The notes beneath the pieces are model-generated. The model made no database searches, had not been told where the DNA came from, and saw nothing but the letters and a program-made list of their open reading frames with translations. A DNA stretch of 64,000 bases from UBA6244 sp963676875 (GTDB taxonomy: Bacteria; Bacteroidota; Bacteroidia; Bacteroidales; F082), in assembly GCA_963676875.1 (NCBI GenBank), contig OY781436.1, positions 4,030,001 to 4,094,000 of the forward strand, read 5' to 3'. Positions 26,452 to 34,654 of this stretch are shown piece by piece. Position 1 is the stretch's first letter, and each line of letters begins with the position of its first letter. Both the position numbers and the translations under genes were made by a program.

Positions 26452-27639
26452 TTAGTTTGTGATGTTTACAATGGGTGCACGTTCGAAAGGTAGTGAGCGG
26501 TCGAAATTGTACCGATAGGTTATATGAGTTTTGTGAATTTTACCACCGATCATTTCTACCAGTTTCATCATTATAGGGTTGAAATCTCCTATCCAGTTCA
26601 TTTCCAGATTGGTATAGGGAAAATTCTTTTCACGTGTGTTGTCTGCAAATTTCATCACCAATCCGGCTTCAATGCCTTTGCCCTGGAACTCCGGAATTAC
26701 TCCAAAAATCAAACCTATTACCCGCGTGCATTTTTTCTGAATCTTCAGCTGATACATAAGTTTGATTTTATTCCAAAAGTGTAATCTACCCTTGAACGAT
26801 CCAATAATTTGATTGATATCAGGAATCATGATAAAAAATCCAATGGGTTGATTTTTGCGGTAGGCCAGAATGATCAAACGTTCATCGAGCAGTGGTTTCA
26901 GCTTTTTGAGCAACCCTTTTGCCTGATCAGGATTGATGGGTTCCACTCCGGGGAATTTTGCCCAGGCTTTGTTGAAAACCTCGCTAAATTCGTTGGCGAT
27001 ATTTTCCTCCGAATTTACGTTGTAGTTCCTGAAACTAAACTCTGGGATACGCTTCAACCGTTCTGACTTATAAACTAGGATTGGGTTCATTTTGTCAGGA
27101 TCAAGCTCCAGGTGATAGGTGTATTGATTGAAAAAGTTTTTGAAGCCATAATTTGTAAACAAATTGTTGTAATACAGGTGGTTGTATGGCATGTTGAAAA
27201 TCGGTTGGTGTAATCCTTCAGTCAGACAGCCCCAAAAATGATCCCGATTGCCAAAATTTATCGGTCCATCCATGGCTTCCAACCCGTATTGTTGCAACCA
27301 TTTTTTGGCCTGCTCAAATAAAAGGTTGGCAGCATGTTGGTCGTTGATACACTCAAAAAAACCAATACCACCGGTGGGTCGTGTGTGACTATCCTGAGTG
27401 AACTGATCGTAGAAGGCTGCTATTCGTCCAATAGGCTGGCTTTTGTTGTCAAAAAGAATCCACCTACAAGCATCTCCTTTTTCGAAGCGTGTGTTTTTTT
27501 TTCTGTCGAAAATATTTTCCACTTCCGAATCGAGTGGTCTTACGTAATGCGGGTCGTTGCGGTACAGGTTGTCGACAACATCCAGAAATTGCTTTTTATC
27601 TATGGGGTCAGCCACTTCCTTAAGTTGGTAATCTTTCAT
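26452..27639 (-). CDS. GNAT-like acyltransferase family protein
   Basis: A 395-residue protein of a Bacteroidota family annotated as GNAT-type acetyltransferase or hypothetical. The C-terminal part has a GNAT-like acetyl-CoA segment, GVIPEFQGKGIEAGLVMKFAD (R/Q-x-x-G-x-G/A type), and an upstream GRIAAFYDQF acceptor-like strand. The N-terminal third, including PINFGNRDHFWGCLTEG, is specific to this family. Substrate unknown. It starts 1 bp after the stop of the CAP-SPOR gene, so it is translated within the same operon. Confidence 0.65.
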   Translation of the reverse strand: MKDYQLKEVADPIDKKQFLDVVDNLYRNDPHYVRPLDSEVENIFDRKKNTRFEKGDACRWILFDNKSQPIGRIAAFYDQFTQDSHTRPTGGIGFFECINDQHAANLLFEQAKKWLQQYGLEAMDGPINFGNRDHFWGCLTEGLHQPIFNMPYNHLYYNNLFTNYGFKNFFNQYTYHLELDPDKMNPILVYKSERLKRIPEFSFRNYNVNSEENIANEFSEVFNKAWAKFPGVEPINPDQAKGLLKKLKPLLDERLIILAYRKNQPIGFFIMIPDINQIIGSFKGRLHFWNKIKLMYQLKIQKKCTRVIGLIFGVIPEFQGKGIEAGLVMKFADNTREKNFPYTNLEMNWIGDFNPIMMKLVEMIGGKIHKTHITYRYNFDRSLPFERAPIVNITN

Positions 27640-27640
27640 G

Positions 27641-28492
27641 CTATTGCTTTAAAATCCATGCTTCGCGGTACTCAGGTGCAAGTTGTTGTTTGGCGTACAT
27701 GGCTTCTTTAAGTGTATTGTATTTGTTGAGGTAAACTCTTGTTTGCCCATTCTTGGTTATAACTCCTGCGCCGTTAAAATTGGCTTTTTTAATGATTCTC
27801 ATTGCCTCCCGGGCATCTTTCTGATTATTATAACTGCCAAATATTAAATAGTAACCTCCTGCAGCAGGAGCCTTTTGTTCACTTTGTACCACGACTATAT
27901 TCTCCTTTCCTCCACAAATGGTAGGGGGTCGAAGCGCATCTTTACGTTGTCCGAACCAAACAGAAACATAGTGTTCGTTTATGCCCACACCACAACAAAT
28001 CCATTTTTTGCTATCGTAAGCGTCGCGGGCTAAAATCATGTCGAGAACCTCGCGGGTGTCTGCGAATAGCGCAATTACGGAGTCGGTATCAGCCAGATCA
28101 TCAAAATAAGTGACAAATTCGTAACCACGGTAAGGGTAGGGTGTAAGTTCTTTGGGCTTGTCCCACATGCAATCCGGATTGGGTACATAGGGGTTATAAC
28201 AGCAGCTTGTCCAGCTTCCTTTGTTCGACCAACTCGAAAGATTGCAAACGGATGTGTCGGGATGATTGGTAGTCAGGTCGTTTACATGTGTTTTGGCAAC
28301 AAACGACAGAGAAGCAGATAGTTGCAGATCGCTAATACCATACGACTGCCTGAGTTCGTTGATTCGTTCGAAGAGCATTTGTTCCTGTTGGCTAATACAA
28401 AAATCATCGGGTATGGATTTCTGACTAAAACCCGGAACAACAAGGATGATAAGAAAAAGAAATAACCACAACTGACTTTTCCCAAGTGCCAT
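27641..28492 (-). CDS. Exported CAP (SCP/PR1) domain protein with C-terminal SPOR domain
   Basis: A 283-residue protein from the ATG at 28492, with a signal peptide ending near PGFSQ. A CAP-like domain is at about residues 30-190: MLFERINELRQSYG, then VAKTHVNDL and the late ICCGVGINEHYVSVWFGQ. Several cysteines (in VCNLSS, SCCYNP, DCMWDK, ICCGVG) suggest disulfides. The last 75 residues form a SPOR-like repeat (YYLIFGSYNNQKDAREAMRII ... RVYLNKYNTLKEAM), which binds denuded glycan strands of peptidoglycan. A cell-wall-associated CAP protein is inferred. An ATG at 28555 would overlap the aminotransferase stop but adds an untypical leader. Confidence 0.75.
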   Translation of the reverse strand: MALGKSQLWLFLFLIILVVPGFSQKSIPDDFCISQQEQMLFERINELRQSYGISDLQLSASLSFVAKTHVNDLTTNHPDTSVCNLSSWSNKGSWTSCCYNPYVPNPDCMWDKPKELTPYPYRGYEFVTYFDDLADTDSVIALFADTREVLDMILARDAYDSKKWICCGVGINEHYVSVWFGQRKDALRPPTICGGKENIVVVQSEQKAPAAGGYYLIFGSYNNQKDAREAMRIIKKANFNGAGVITKNGQTRVYLNKYNTLKEAMYAKQQLAPEYREAWILKQ

Positions 28493-28548
28493 AAGGATAT
28501 GTTTAGGATGTAAAAATACAAAAATTGATGGTAGTAAAGGCAATTGCT

Positions 28549-29373
28549 TTACCATTCAAAATTTTGGAGATAATCGGAACAATGCTGATTGTATGTTTTA
28601 ATTAGTGAGCTAACAATCTTGTTATCAATACAAAAACTTAATTCATCGATGCTAAAAATGGGTAATATTCCAGGTGATGTGCCACTCAAAAAGGCTGCTT
28701 CCATTTGATTTAGTTCGGCGTGGTTGATTTGCTGTTCTGAAACCGGAATTCCCATATCCAGAGCAAGTTGAATGATCACTCGCCTGGTAACCCCGGGAAG
28801 CACCTGACTTATTGGCGGTGTAAGTAATTTGTTTTTCCGAACAAAAAACAGGTTGGAACGACTACCTTCTTTAATAAATCCCTTTTGGTCGGTTAGCAGT
28901 GCTTCGTAAAAACCTGTAGTACCAAGGAAAGTTGTTACCGCTGACTTTAAAGGTTCGTTATATCGTTTGATTTCCGGGTTTATCCTTTCTGCATGATATA
29001 TTCCGGTAGCCACTCCATTTTCATACATTTCTTGAGTGGGGTATTCATGCGGATTTACCCAACAATACCAACGCACCCTTTCGTCGAAATTTCTCGACAC
29101 CTGAAATCGTATGTTTCCTTGTTTGAGCCCATTACCAGAGATGAGTATACGGAGACTTTCTTTAATGAATTCATCGGAGGGACCCTTGATTTGTGCAAGC
29201 AACAACGAATGTTGAAATCGCTCCAGATGTTCATTTAAAAACAGGGGTAAGCCATTTTTAACCTTTAATACTTCGTAAACCACTTCACCTTTCATTACCT
29301 TGTCGGGCTGAAAGTCACAAGTGCTTTTAAGAAGTTCGTCTTCTGCAAAAGTGGATAATAAGCAAGTAACCAT
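28549..29373 (-). CDS. Class IV aminotransferase (4-amino-4-deoxychorismate lyase / BCAT-like)
   Basis: A 274-residue PLP enzyme of fold type IV. The PLP lysine is probably in INPEIKRYNEPLKS, and the conserved EGSRSNLFF segment and FLSGTSPGILPI match the family. It is shorter than branched-chain aminotransferase (about 340) and closer in size to PabC or D-amino-acid transaminase. In Bacteroidota such proteins are common in folate/aromatic contexts, but no pab genes are present here. It is the second gene of the five-gene minus-strand operon, 25 bp after the DUF2007 gene. Confidence 0.82.
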   Translation of the reverse strand: MVTCLLSTFAEDELLKSTCDFQPDKVMKGEVVYEVLKVKNGLPLFLNEHLERFQHSLLLAQIKGPSDEFIKESLRILISGNGLKQGNIRFQVSRNFDERVRWYCWVNPHEYPTQEMYENGVATGIYHAERINPEIKRYNEPLKSAVTTFLGTTGFYEALLTDQKGFIKEGSRSNLFFVRKNKLLTPPISQVLPGVTRRVIIQLALDMGIPVSEQQINHAELNQMEAAFLSGTSPGILPIFSIDELSFCIDNKIVSSLIKTYNQHCSDYLQNFEW

Positions 29374-29398
29374 TAGTTATTTTTGATGCTTACTTCTG

Positions 29399-29635
29399 TT
29401 ATTTATTGCGCGATTCAAAATATTCGTTAAGAATAGCCTTGGCTTTTTCAACGTTCTGTGATTCAACAAACAAGCGTGCGGTATCTTCCGGTGAGCCATC
29501 TGCCCATCCTGCATTTACGCTTTCGCTCAATGTGTCACGGCGAATCACTCCAATATCGTTTTCTTCCAGAATTTCTTCCAGAAAGAGACTTTCAACTCTC
29601 GATCCTGTGTAAACCAAACTAATTTCGTCTGACAT
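29399..29635 (-). CDS. DUF2007 family putative signal-transducing protein
   Basis: A 78-residue protein from the ATG at 29635; a longer upstream frame has no support. It matches the small DUF2007 fold (betaalphabeta: ISLVYTGSRVESLFLEEILEENDIGVI, then LFVESQNVEKAKAILNEYF). The family occurs alone or fused to other domains; its ligand is unknown. First gene of the minus-strand operon running to 25954. Confidence 0.78.
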   Translation of the reverse strand: MSDEISLVYTGSRVESLFLEEILEENDIGVIRRDTLSESVNAGWADGSPEDTARLFVESQNVEKAKAILNEYFESRNK

Positions 29636-29783
29636 AGCTGTAATGTTAAAATTAAACCTAAAAAATATCAGGTTAAAGATACAAATATTTTTGCTGCACT
29701 CCAACTTTCGTAAAATGTTTTTGCCCTTCCATAACCTTTTCAATGATTTGTAGTTAGGAGTTCTAAATGATAAATATTAGTGC

Positions 29784-30698
29784 TTAGGCTGTTTTGGAAC
29801 TGCTTAGTTTTATAATGGAGAACACCATCAATACTGCGGCTATCATCTGAACCGGAGATAGTATGCTGTGGTTGAAAAGATAATCGAATAGAATGGCTGA
29901 AATGGGAAAAAGCAATTCGCTGATAGTAGCTACGATGGCTTTCACCCGACGAAGGCCATAATAATATATGAAAATTGCTCCTGACCCTGTAGTGATACCG
30001 ATGAGTACAAAATACAACCAATTTGTTGTGCTCGTAACAGATATTTGGTTAAAACTCCCCGAAATCAACACGTAAATCAACAGTATTAACGAAGTAAACC
30101 CATATCTAAAAAAAGTGGCTGTGACAAAAGTTTGATTTTGTAGTAATTTTTTGGAGAAAACGGTAGAACTACCAAACGAAAAAGCTGCCAATAGAGCGTA
30201 GAGTGCGGCGTAAACCGTATTCTGACCGGATCCGATGGTGGGTATTTCTAGTCCAAAGGTTAAAAAATAACTGGCAACGATGGCGATGGAAGCCCATAAA
30301 ATAAAGTTCTTACCAATCTTTTCCTTCAGCAATATCCCTGCCAGTAAAATAGCGAATATCGGTTGTAGTTTTTGAAGTAGAACTACCACCGACAGATGTT
30401 GAAAGTTGACCAGAAAGAGGGCTTTTACGATGGAAATGGTTCCGAGAGCACCACCAAACACAGCAATAAGGACTAACATAATATAGTCTTGCTTGATAAA
30501 TGTTTTCAGGTTTTTATATTCCTTGAATAGGAAAAGGTTCATCAATAAAAAGGGCAATGCATGAAGCACAAATACTACCCAGCCAACCTTCAGATTGTGC
30601 AAACTGGGTGTAAGTACAACTCCGTCGAACCCCCAAAGAACAGCCGAAAAACTGATGGCAATGGTTCCAACTAAAATCTGGTTGTTCTTAACTTTCAT
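29784..30698 (-). CDS. EamA/DMT family transporter
   Basis: A 304-residue protein with ten predicted transmembrane helices in two EamA repeats (about residues 1-145 and 155-300). The second repeat ends with the typical ISELLFPISAILFDYLF. Drug/metabolite transporters export small metabolites; the substrate cannot be told. Monocistronic. A -7 element at 30716-30723 precedes it. Confidence 0.88.
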   Translation of the reverse strand: MKVKNNQILVGTIAISFSAVLWGFDGVVLTPSLHNLKVGWVVFVLHALPFLLMNLFLFKEYKNLKTFIKQDYIMLVLIAVFGGALGTISIVKALFLVNFQHLSVVVLLQKLQPIFAILLAGILLKEKIGKNFILWASIAIVASYFLTFGLEIPTIGSGQNTVYAALYALLAAFSFGSSTVFSKKLLQNQTFVTATFFRYGFTSLILLIYVLISGSFNQISVTSTTNWLYFVLIGITTGSGAIFIYYYGLRRVKAIVATISELLFPISAILFDYLFNHSILSPVQMIAAVLMVFSIIKLSSSKTA

Positions 30699-30715
30699 GA
30701 TTGAATTTTGAAGCG

Positions 30716-30723
30716 CAAAAGTA
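30716..30723 (-). promoter_or_regulatory. Candidate -7 element for the EamA transporter gene
   Basis: Minus-strand TACTTTTG, exact TAnnTTTG match, 18 bp upstream of the ATG at 30698. Confidence 0.5.
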
Positions 30724-30819
30724 GTTATTTCTGCCTGATTAGGATGGATTGCGAAGGGATATTATTATTTACTTCCGTCAAATGTGTGGAGATTGGCTGA
30801 ATATGTAAGTCCGGTTTTG

Positions 30820-30827
30820 TACTTTTG
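30820..30827 (+). promoter_or_regulatory. Candidate -7 element for the atypical SDR gene
   Basis: TACTTTTG, exact TAnnTTTG match, 17 bp before the ATG at 30844. Confidence 0.5.
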
Positions 30828-30843
30828 AATAAAAATAGTACAA

Positions 30844-31620
30844 ATGAATCTTCAATTATCAAATAAATTCTTCGTGGTTGGTGGCGCCGGAAGTGGTTTC
30901 GGGCAAGCAATTGCAAGACATCTAGCCGCTGAAGGCGCCCGTGTGTTAGCCGTAAGTCGTACCTTTTCTAAGCTTGAACCATTGGCCAGTGCTTATCCTG
31001 ATTCTGTGGAATGTTTGGCCGGCGACCTGCTATTGGACGGTGTACACGACGAAATCATTACCTGGATGAAAAAAAACAAAGCTTCAGGAATTATATTCAA
31101 CGCCGGAGGTCCGCCTGCAGGTGGATTTCAACACATGTCCATGAAGCAATGGGACGACGCTTACCAATCAGTTTTTCGATGGAAAATTGCTTTAGCACGA
31201 AGGGTGTTGCCTTTGTTTAAGGACAATGGTTACGGTCGCATGTTGTTTGTTGAAAGTGTTTCCGTAAAGCAACCTGTGAAAAATTTAGTGTTGAGTAATG
31301 CCCTGAGACTGGCCATGGTGGGTGCTGTCAGTACCATGGCCAAAGAGGTAGCAGGCGAGGGAGTTACTGCTAATATTCTTGCTCCGGGTTATCATCGTAC
31401 TGCCGCCATGGAACGTTTATTTCATATGAAAAGCAAGGTGGATGGGGTTTCTGTTCAAGAGGCGTCACGGGCTTTTGAAGCGGAAATTCCGGTTGGTTCC
31501 ATGGGTTCTCCCGATGAATTGGCCTCTCTGGCTTTGTGGTTATTATCACCGCTATCGAGATATGTTACGGGACAAACCCTTACCCATGACGGCGGTTTGG
31601 TTTCAGGGGTTTTTGGCTAG
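30844..31620 (+). CDS. Atypical SDR family protein lacking the Tyr-x3-Lys pair
   Basis: A 258-residue SDR with a good cofactor loop GGAGSGFGQAIA (13-24) and N-A-G motif (FNAGGPPAGG). At the expected active site, with Ser138 as reference, the positions of Tyr and Lys hold Ser151 and Arg155 (LVLSNALRLAM). The protein therefore cannot use the standard SDR mechanism. A family of such SDRs with SNALR-type active sites exists in several phyla and is annotated as 3-oxoacyl-ACP reductase-like. Monocistronic, divergent from the EamA gene, with its own promoter candidate. Confidence 0.8.
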   Translation: MNLQLSNKFFVVGGAGSGFGQAIARHLAAEGARVLAVSRTFSKLEPLASAYPDSVECLAGDLLLDGVHDEIITWMKKNKASGIIFNAGGPPAGGFQHMSMKQWDDAYQSVFRWKIALARRVLPLFKDNGYGRMLFVESVSVKQPVKNLVLSNALRLAMVGAVSTMAKEVAGEGVTANILAPGYHRTAAMERLFHMKSKVDGVSVQEASRAFEAEIPVGSMGSPDELASLALWLLSPLSRYVTGQTLTHDGGLVSGVFG

Positions 31621-31792
31621 TTTTTGTAAGTTAGATTTTTGTGCAGTTATATGTATCTTATATTGAAGTTTTGACTTCATGTCGATATTCTGCTTGGATT
31701 GATTTGTAAAGAATCACTTATTTAATCCAAATATTATCCCTTTGAATGTGACATAGAAATATTATTCCTCCCATGATTACGATCTAAAACAA

Positions 31793-31832
31793 ACAAAAGA
31801 CACCCGAACGAAGTTAGGTGTCTTTTGTTAAG
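31793..31832 (-). terminator. Intrinsic terminator of the PD40 lipoprotein gene
   Basis: A 12-bp perfect stem, ACAAAAGACACC (31793-31804) with GGTGTCTTTTGT (31817-31828), around a 12-nt loop, 20 bp after the stop at 31848. On the minus strand the descending arm is T-rich and runs into TTGTTTG. A-rich flanks on the other strand make it possibly bidirectional, serving the SDR gene too. Confidence 0.85.
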
Positions 31833-31847
31833 TGTGTTCATTATCAA

Positions 31848-32996
31848 TTAGTCAACCCAATCAGCAATAAACAAATTGGTGTTGTGTGTACCACCGTTGT
31901 TTCTGTTGGAAGCAAAGATCAGCTTTTTACCATCGTACGAAAACATGGGAAAGGCGTCGAATATTCCATCATAGGTGATGCGTTCCAAACCGGATCCGTC
32001 AGTGTTGATCATGTATAGGTTAAACTCGTAACCTCTCTGACCTGCATGGTTGGAGCTGAAAATGATTTTTTTCCCTGAAGGGTGGAAGAATGGCGCCCAG
32101 TTGGCTTTTCCCAAACGGGTAACTTGTTGCAGGTTGCTTCCGTCCACGTTACAGGTGTATATCTCCATATTGGTAGGCATTACCAGTCCTTGCTTGAGCA
32201 AATCTTTATATACTTTGATGTCTTCTTCAGATTTTGGACGTGAGGATCTGAAAACCAACTTTTTGCCATCGGGTGAGAAAAATGCACCGCCATCATACCC
32301 CAATCCAAAGGTAATTTGCTTGATGTTGGAACCATCGATATCGCAAGTGTATAATTCCAGATCGCCACTGCGGTCGGAGGTAAACACAATTTTGTCGCCC
32401 TGAGCCGAAACGGTAGCTTCAGCATCGTACCCCGGGCCACTAATCAGGGTGTCGATTACTTCACCTTTTAAATTGGCTACGTAAATATCGAAATCCGGAT
32501 ATATGGGCCATACATATTTTCCATCGGCACGTTTTTCCGGTTCGGGAGGACAGGCACTACTTCCGCTTCGGGTGGAGGCATACAATACGCTGGTGTCACC
32601 GGGCATAAAATAGGAACAGGTAGTTCTACCCAACCCTTCACTCAGTAGTTTGGGCATTTGGGTCTTCATGTCGCCATCGGCAAATGGAAAATAATAAATC
32701 TGATCGCACGTGCTTCCCCAAGCCGGTACTTTGGCCTGAAAAACAATCATCGAATTATCGAAACTAAAATAGGCCTCCGCGTTGTCGCCACCATCGGTAA
32801 GTTGTTTTACATTGGCCAGGTGCTTTTCCTGTGCATAATGAACCGTGGTGTCTGCATTGGTAGGGTAACCCCCTGAGCCATGTTCGGACCCATGTGCCGT
32901 ATCGTGATTTTGTGTATGTTGAGTAGCTGAATTCTCGCAGGAACCCAGAAAAAGGGTAATTGAAATTACCCATGTAAGAAGCAATACATTTTTCAT
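31848..32996 (-). CDS. TolB-like PD40 beta-propeller lipoprotein
   Basis: A 382-residue lipoprotein: signal peptide ending LFLGSC (Cys20), then a His/Ser-rich linker (residues 22-45: ATQHTQNHDTAHGSEHGS) and a beta-propeller. At least five WD40-like PD40 repeats carry the pattern FSPDGKKLVFRSSR, FHPSGKKIIFSSN, FSYDGKKLIFASNR. Some cysteine pairs are present in the blades. TolB-type propellers bind protein or carbohydrate partners; no catalytic motif is seen. Monocistronic, with a candidate promoter at 33020-33027. Confidence 0.83.
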   Translation of the reverse strand: MKNVLLLTWVISITLFLGSCENSATQHTQNHDTAHGSEHGSGGYPTNADTTVHYAQEKHLANVKQLTDGGDNAEAYFSFDNSMIVFQAKVPAWGSTCDQIYYFPFADGDMKTQMPKLLSEGLGRTTCSYFMPGDTSVLYASTRSGSSACPPEPEKRADGKYVWPIYPDFDIYVANLKGEVIDTLISGPGYDAEATVSAQGDKIVFTSDRSGDLELYTCDIDGSNIKQITFGLGYDGGAFFSPDGKKLVFRSSRPKSEEDIKVYKDLLKQGLVMPTNMEIYTCNVDGSNLQQVTRLGKANWAPFFHPSGKKIIFSSNHAGQRGYEFNLYMINTDGSGLERITYDGIFDAFPMFSYDGKKLIFASNRNNGGTHNTNLFIADWVD

Positions 32997-33019
32997 AAAA
33001 TCTTTACTGTTTAGAAATG

Positions 33020-33027
33020 CAAAAGTA
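33020..33027 (-). promoter_or_regulatory. Candidate -7 element for the PD40 lipoprotein gene
   Basis: Minus-strand TACTTTTG, exact TAnnTTTG match, 24 bp upstream of the ATG at 32996. Confidence 0.5.
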
Positions 33028-33143
33028 GTATTTATTTAAACTCATTCCAGATAGTTTGTTTCCAATTATTCAGAGGCTGCTTTTTAAGCGGTGTTTGTTT
33101 GGATTTTTATACTTTTATGGGTCGTTTTTAAAAATAAAATTCC

Positions 33144-34601
33144 ATGGGAGATACATTGCAGTTACTTATTGTTATGATAAGCTATATGACCCTATTGATT
33201 TTGTGGGGTGTTTATCAGGGTAGAAAGGTAAAAACAAGTTCCGATTTTGCTATTGCGGGTCGAAATCTCCCGGGCTGGGTTGCCGCTTTGTCTGAAAGAG
33301 CCACAGGCGAATCATCATGGGCATTGCTCGGATTGCCCGGTGCTGCGTATGCCACGGGGCTTTTGGAAATATGGACAGCCATTGGATGCGTGGCCGGTAT
33401 TGTTACGGCATGGGTGCTGATTGCCTGGCGATTACGTGATGAAGCCGAAAAATACGAAGTGGAGACTTTTACGGACTATATTGCCAAGCGCCACGGTGAA
33501 ATGGGAAAGTGGATTAGGATTGTAGGAAGTTTTACCATTGTGTTTTTCTTCTTTTTCTATGTGGGAGCCCAATTTTTGGGAGGTGGTAAAACACTGTTTA
33601 CCATGTTCGATCTCAATCCGGAGTATGGCATGTTGATTACGGCAGGCATCATCATTCCATATACCATTTACGGAGGTTTTCGCAGTGTTGTTTATACGGA
33701 TGTGATTCAGGCCATCGTCATGATTATCACCTTGATATTTGGGCCGATTGTTGGTTTTATTTATGTGGCCAATCATCCCGATCTTTTTGCCATGAGTATC
33801 CCGGAAGCTCTTACCAAAGCCGGACCGCAATACACTTCCCTCACGGGTTCTCTCACAGGATTTATGAGCGGAATAGCCATTGTGGGTGGTTTTAGCTGGT
33901 TTTTTGGTTATCTGGGTGGTCAGCCACAATTGAGTATGCGGTTTATGGCCATAAAAAGTACCAAACAAGCCAAAATCGCCCGAAACGTAGGTGTGCTATG
34001 GACTGTAGTGGCCTATATTGGTGCCCTTTCCATCGGTTGGTTGGGGATTGCTATTTTTGGTCCCGATGGCCTGCAAGACCGCGAGTTCGTAATGCCTGCT
34101 GTGTTGCTGGAAATTTTCCCTCCTGCAGTGGCCGCTTTTTTAATCACAGGTGCCATAGCTGCGATGATTTCCACGGCTGACTCATTACTTATATTATCTG
34201 CCACCGAATTTTCGGAAAACTTGTTGCCGAAGGTAAAGCTAGGTGCCAAGAAGCAGAAGCTATTGCGCCAGAGAGTTGTTACTGCATCCTTGGCCATTAT
34301 TGCCTTGTTGATGGCTTACGTGGCACCTTCCGATTATATTTTTACATTGGTAAGCTATGTTTGGGCAGGAATTGGAGGAACTTTTTCGGTAGTGATATTA
34401 CTTACTTTGTTTTGGAAAAAATACCATGGCCGAGCTGTTTTGCTCACCATCGTCACAGGATTGGTTTTTACCATCGTATGGATACAAACGGGTATGGATG
34501 AAAAGATTACAGCTCGTTTTTTGACCTTTGTGGTGGCAGGTGTAGTGGCTGTTTTGGGTACCTACCTGATACCTCCCAAAGGAAGCAGAGACCGGGTATA
34601 A
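33144..34601 (+). CDS. Sodium:solute symporter (PutP-like SSS family)
   Basis: A 485-residue polytopic membrane protein with about 13 helices. It has SSS hallmarks: DFAIAGRNLPGWVAALSERATGESSWALLGLPGAAY in TM2, YGGFRSVVYTDVIQ and ISTADSLLILSATEFSENL. The ISTADS segment holds the Na+ site serine. The best match type is PutP (proline). A single gene with no catabolic neighbours, so the substrate (proline or another amino acid) is inferred. Next is the convergent uvrA. Confidence 0.88.
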   Translation: MGDTLQLLIVMISYMTLLILWGVYQGRKVKTSSDFAIAGRNLPGWVAALSERATGESSWALLGLPGAAYATGLLEIWTAIGCVAGIVTAWVLIAWRLRDEAEKYEVETFTDYIAKRHGEMGKWIRIVGSFTIVFFFFFYVGAQFLGGGKTLFTMFDLNPEYGMLITAGIIIPYTIYGGFRSVVYTDVIQAIVMIITLIFGPIVGFIYVANHPDLFAMSIPEALTKAGPQYTSLTGSLTGFMSGIAIVGGFSWFFGYLGGQPQLSMRFMAIKSTKQAKIARNVGVLWTVVAYIGALSIGWLGIAIFGPDGLQDREFVMPAVLLEIFPPAVAAFLITGAIAAMISTADSLLILSATEFSENLLPKVKLGAKKQKLLRQRVVTASLAIIALLMAYVAPSDYIFTLVSYVWAGIGGTFSVVILLTLFWKKYHGRAVLLTIVTGLVFTIVWIQTGMDEKITARFLTFVVAGVVAVLGTYLIPPKGSRDRV

Positions 34602-34654
34602 TTTGTGCTCCTATTATTGTATAAGGTGTCAGGAGGTTGGTGGTTACGTTAATT

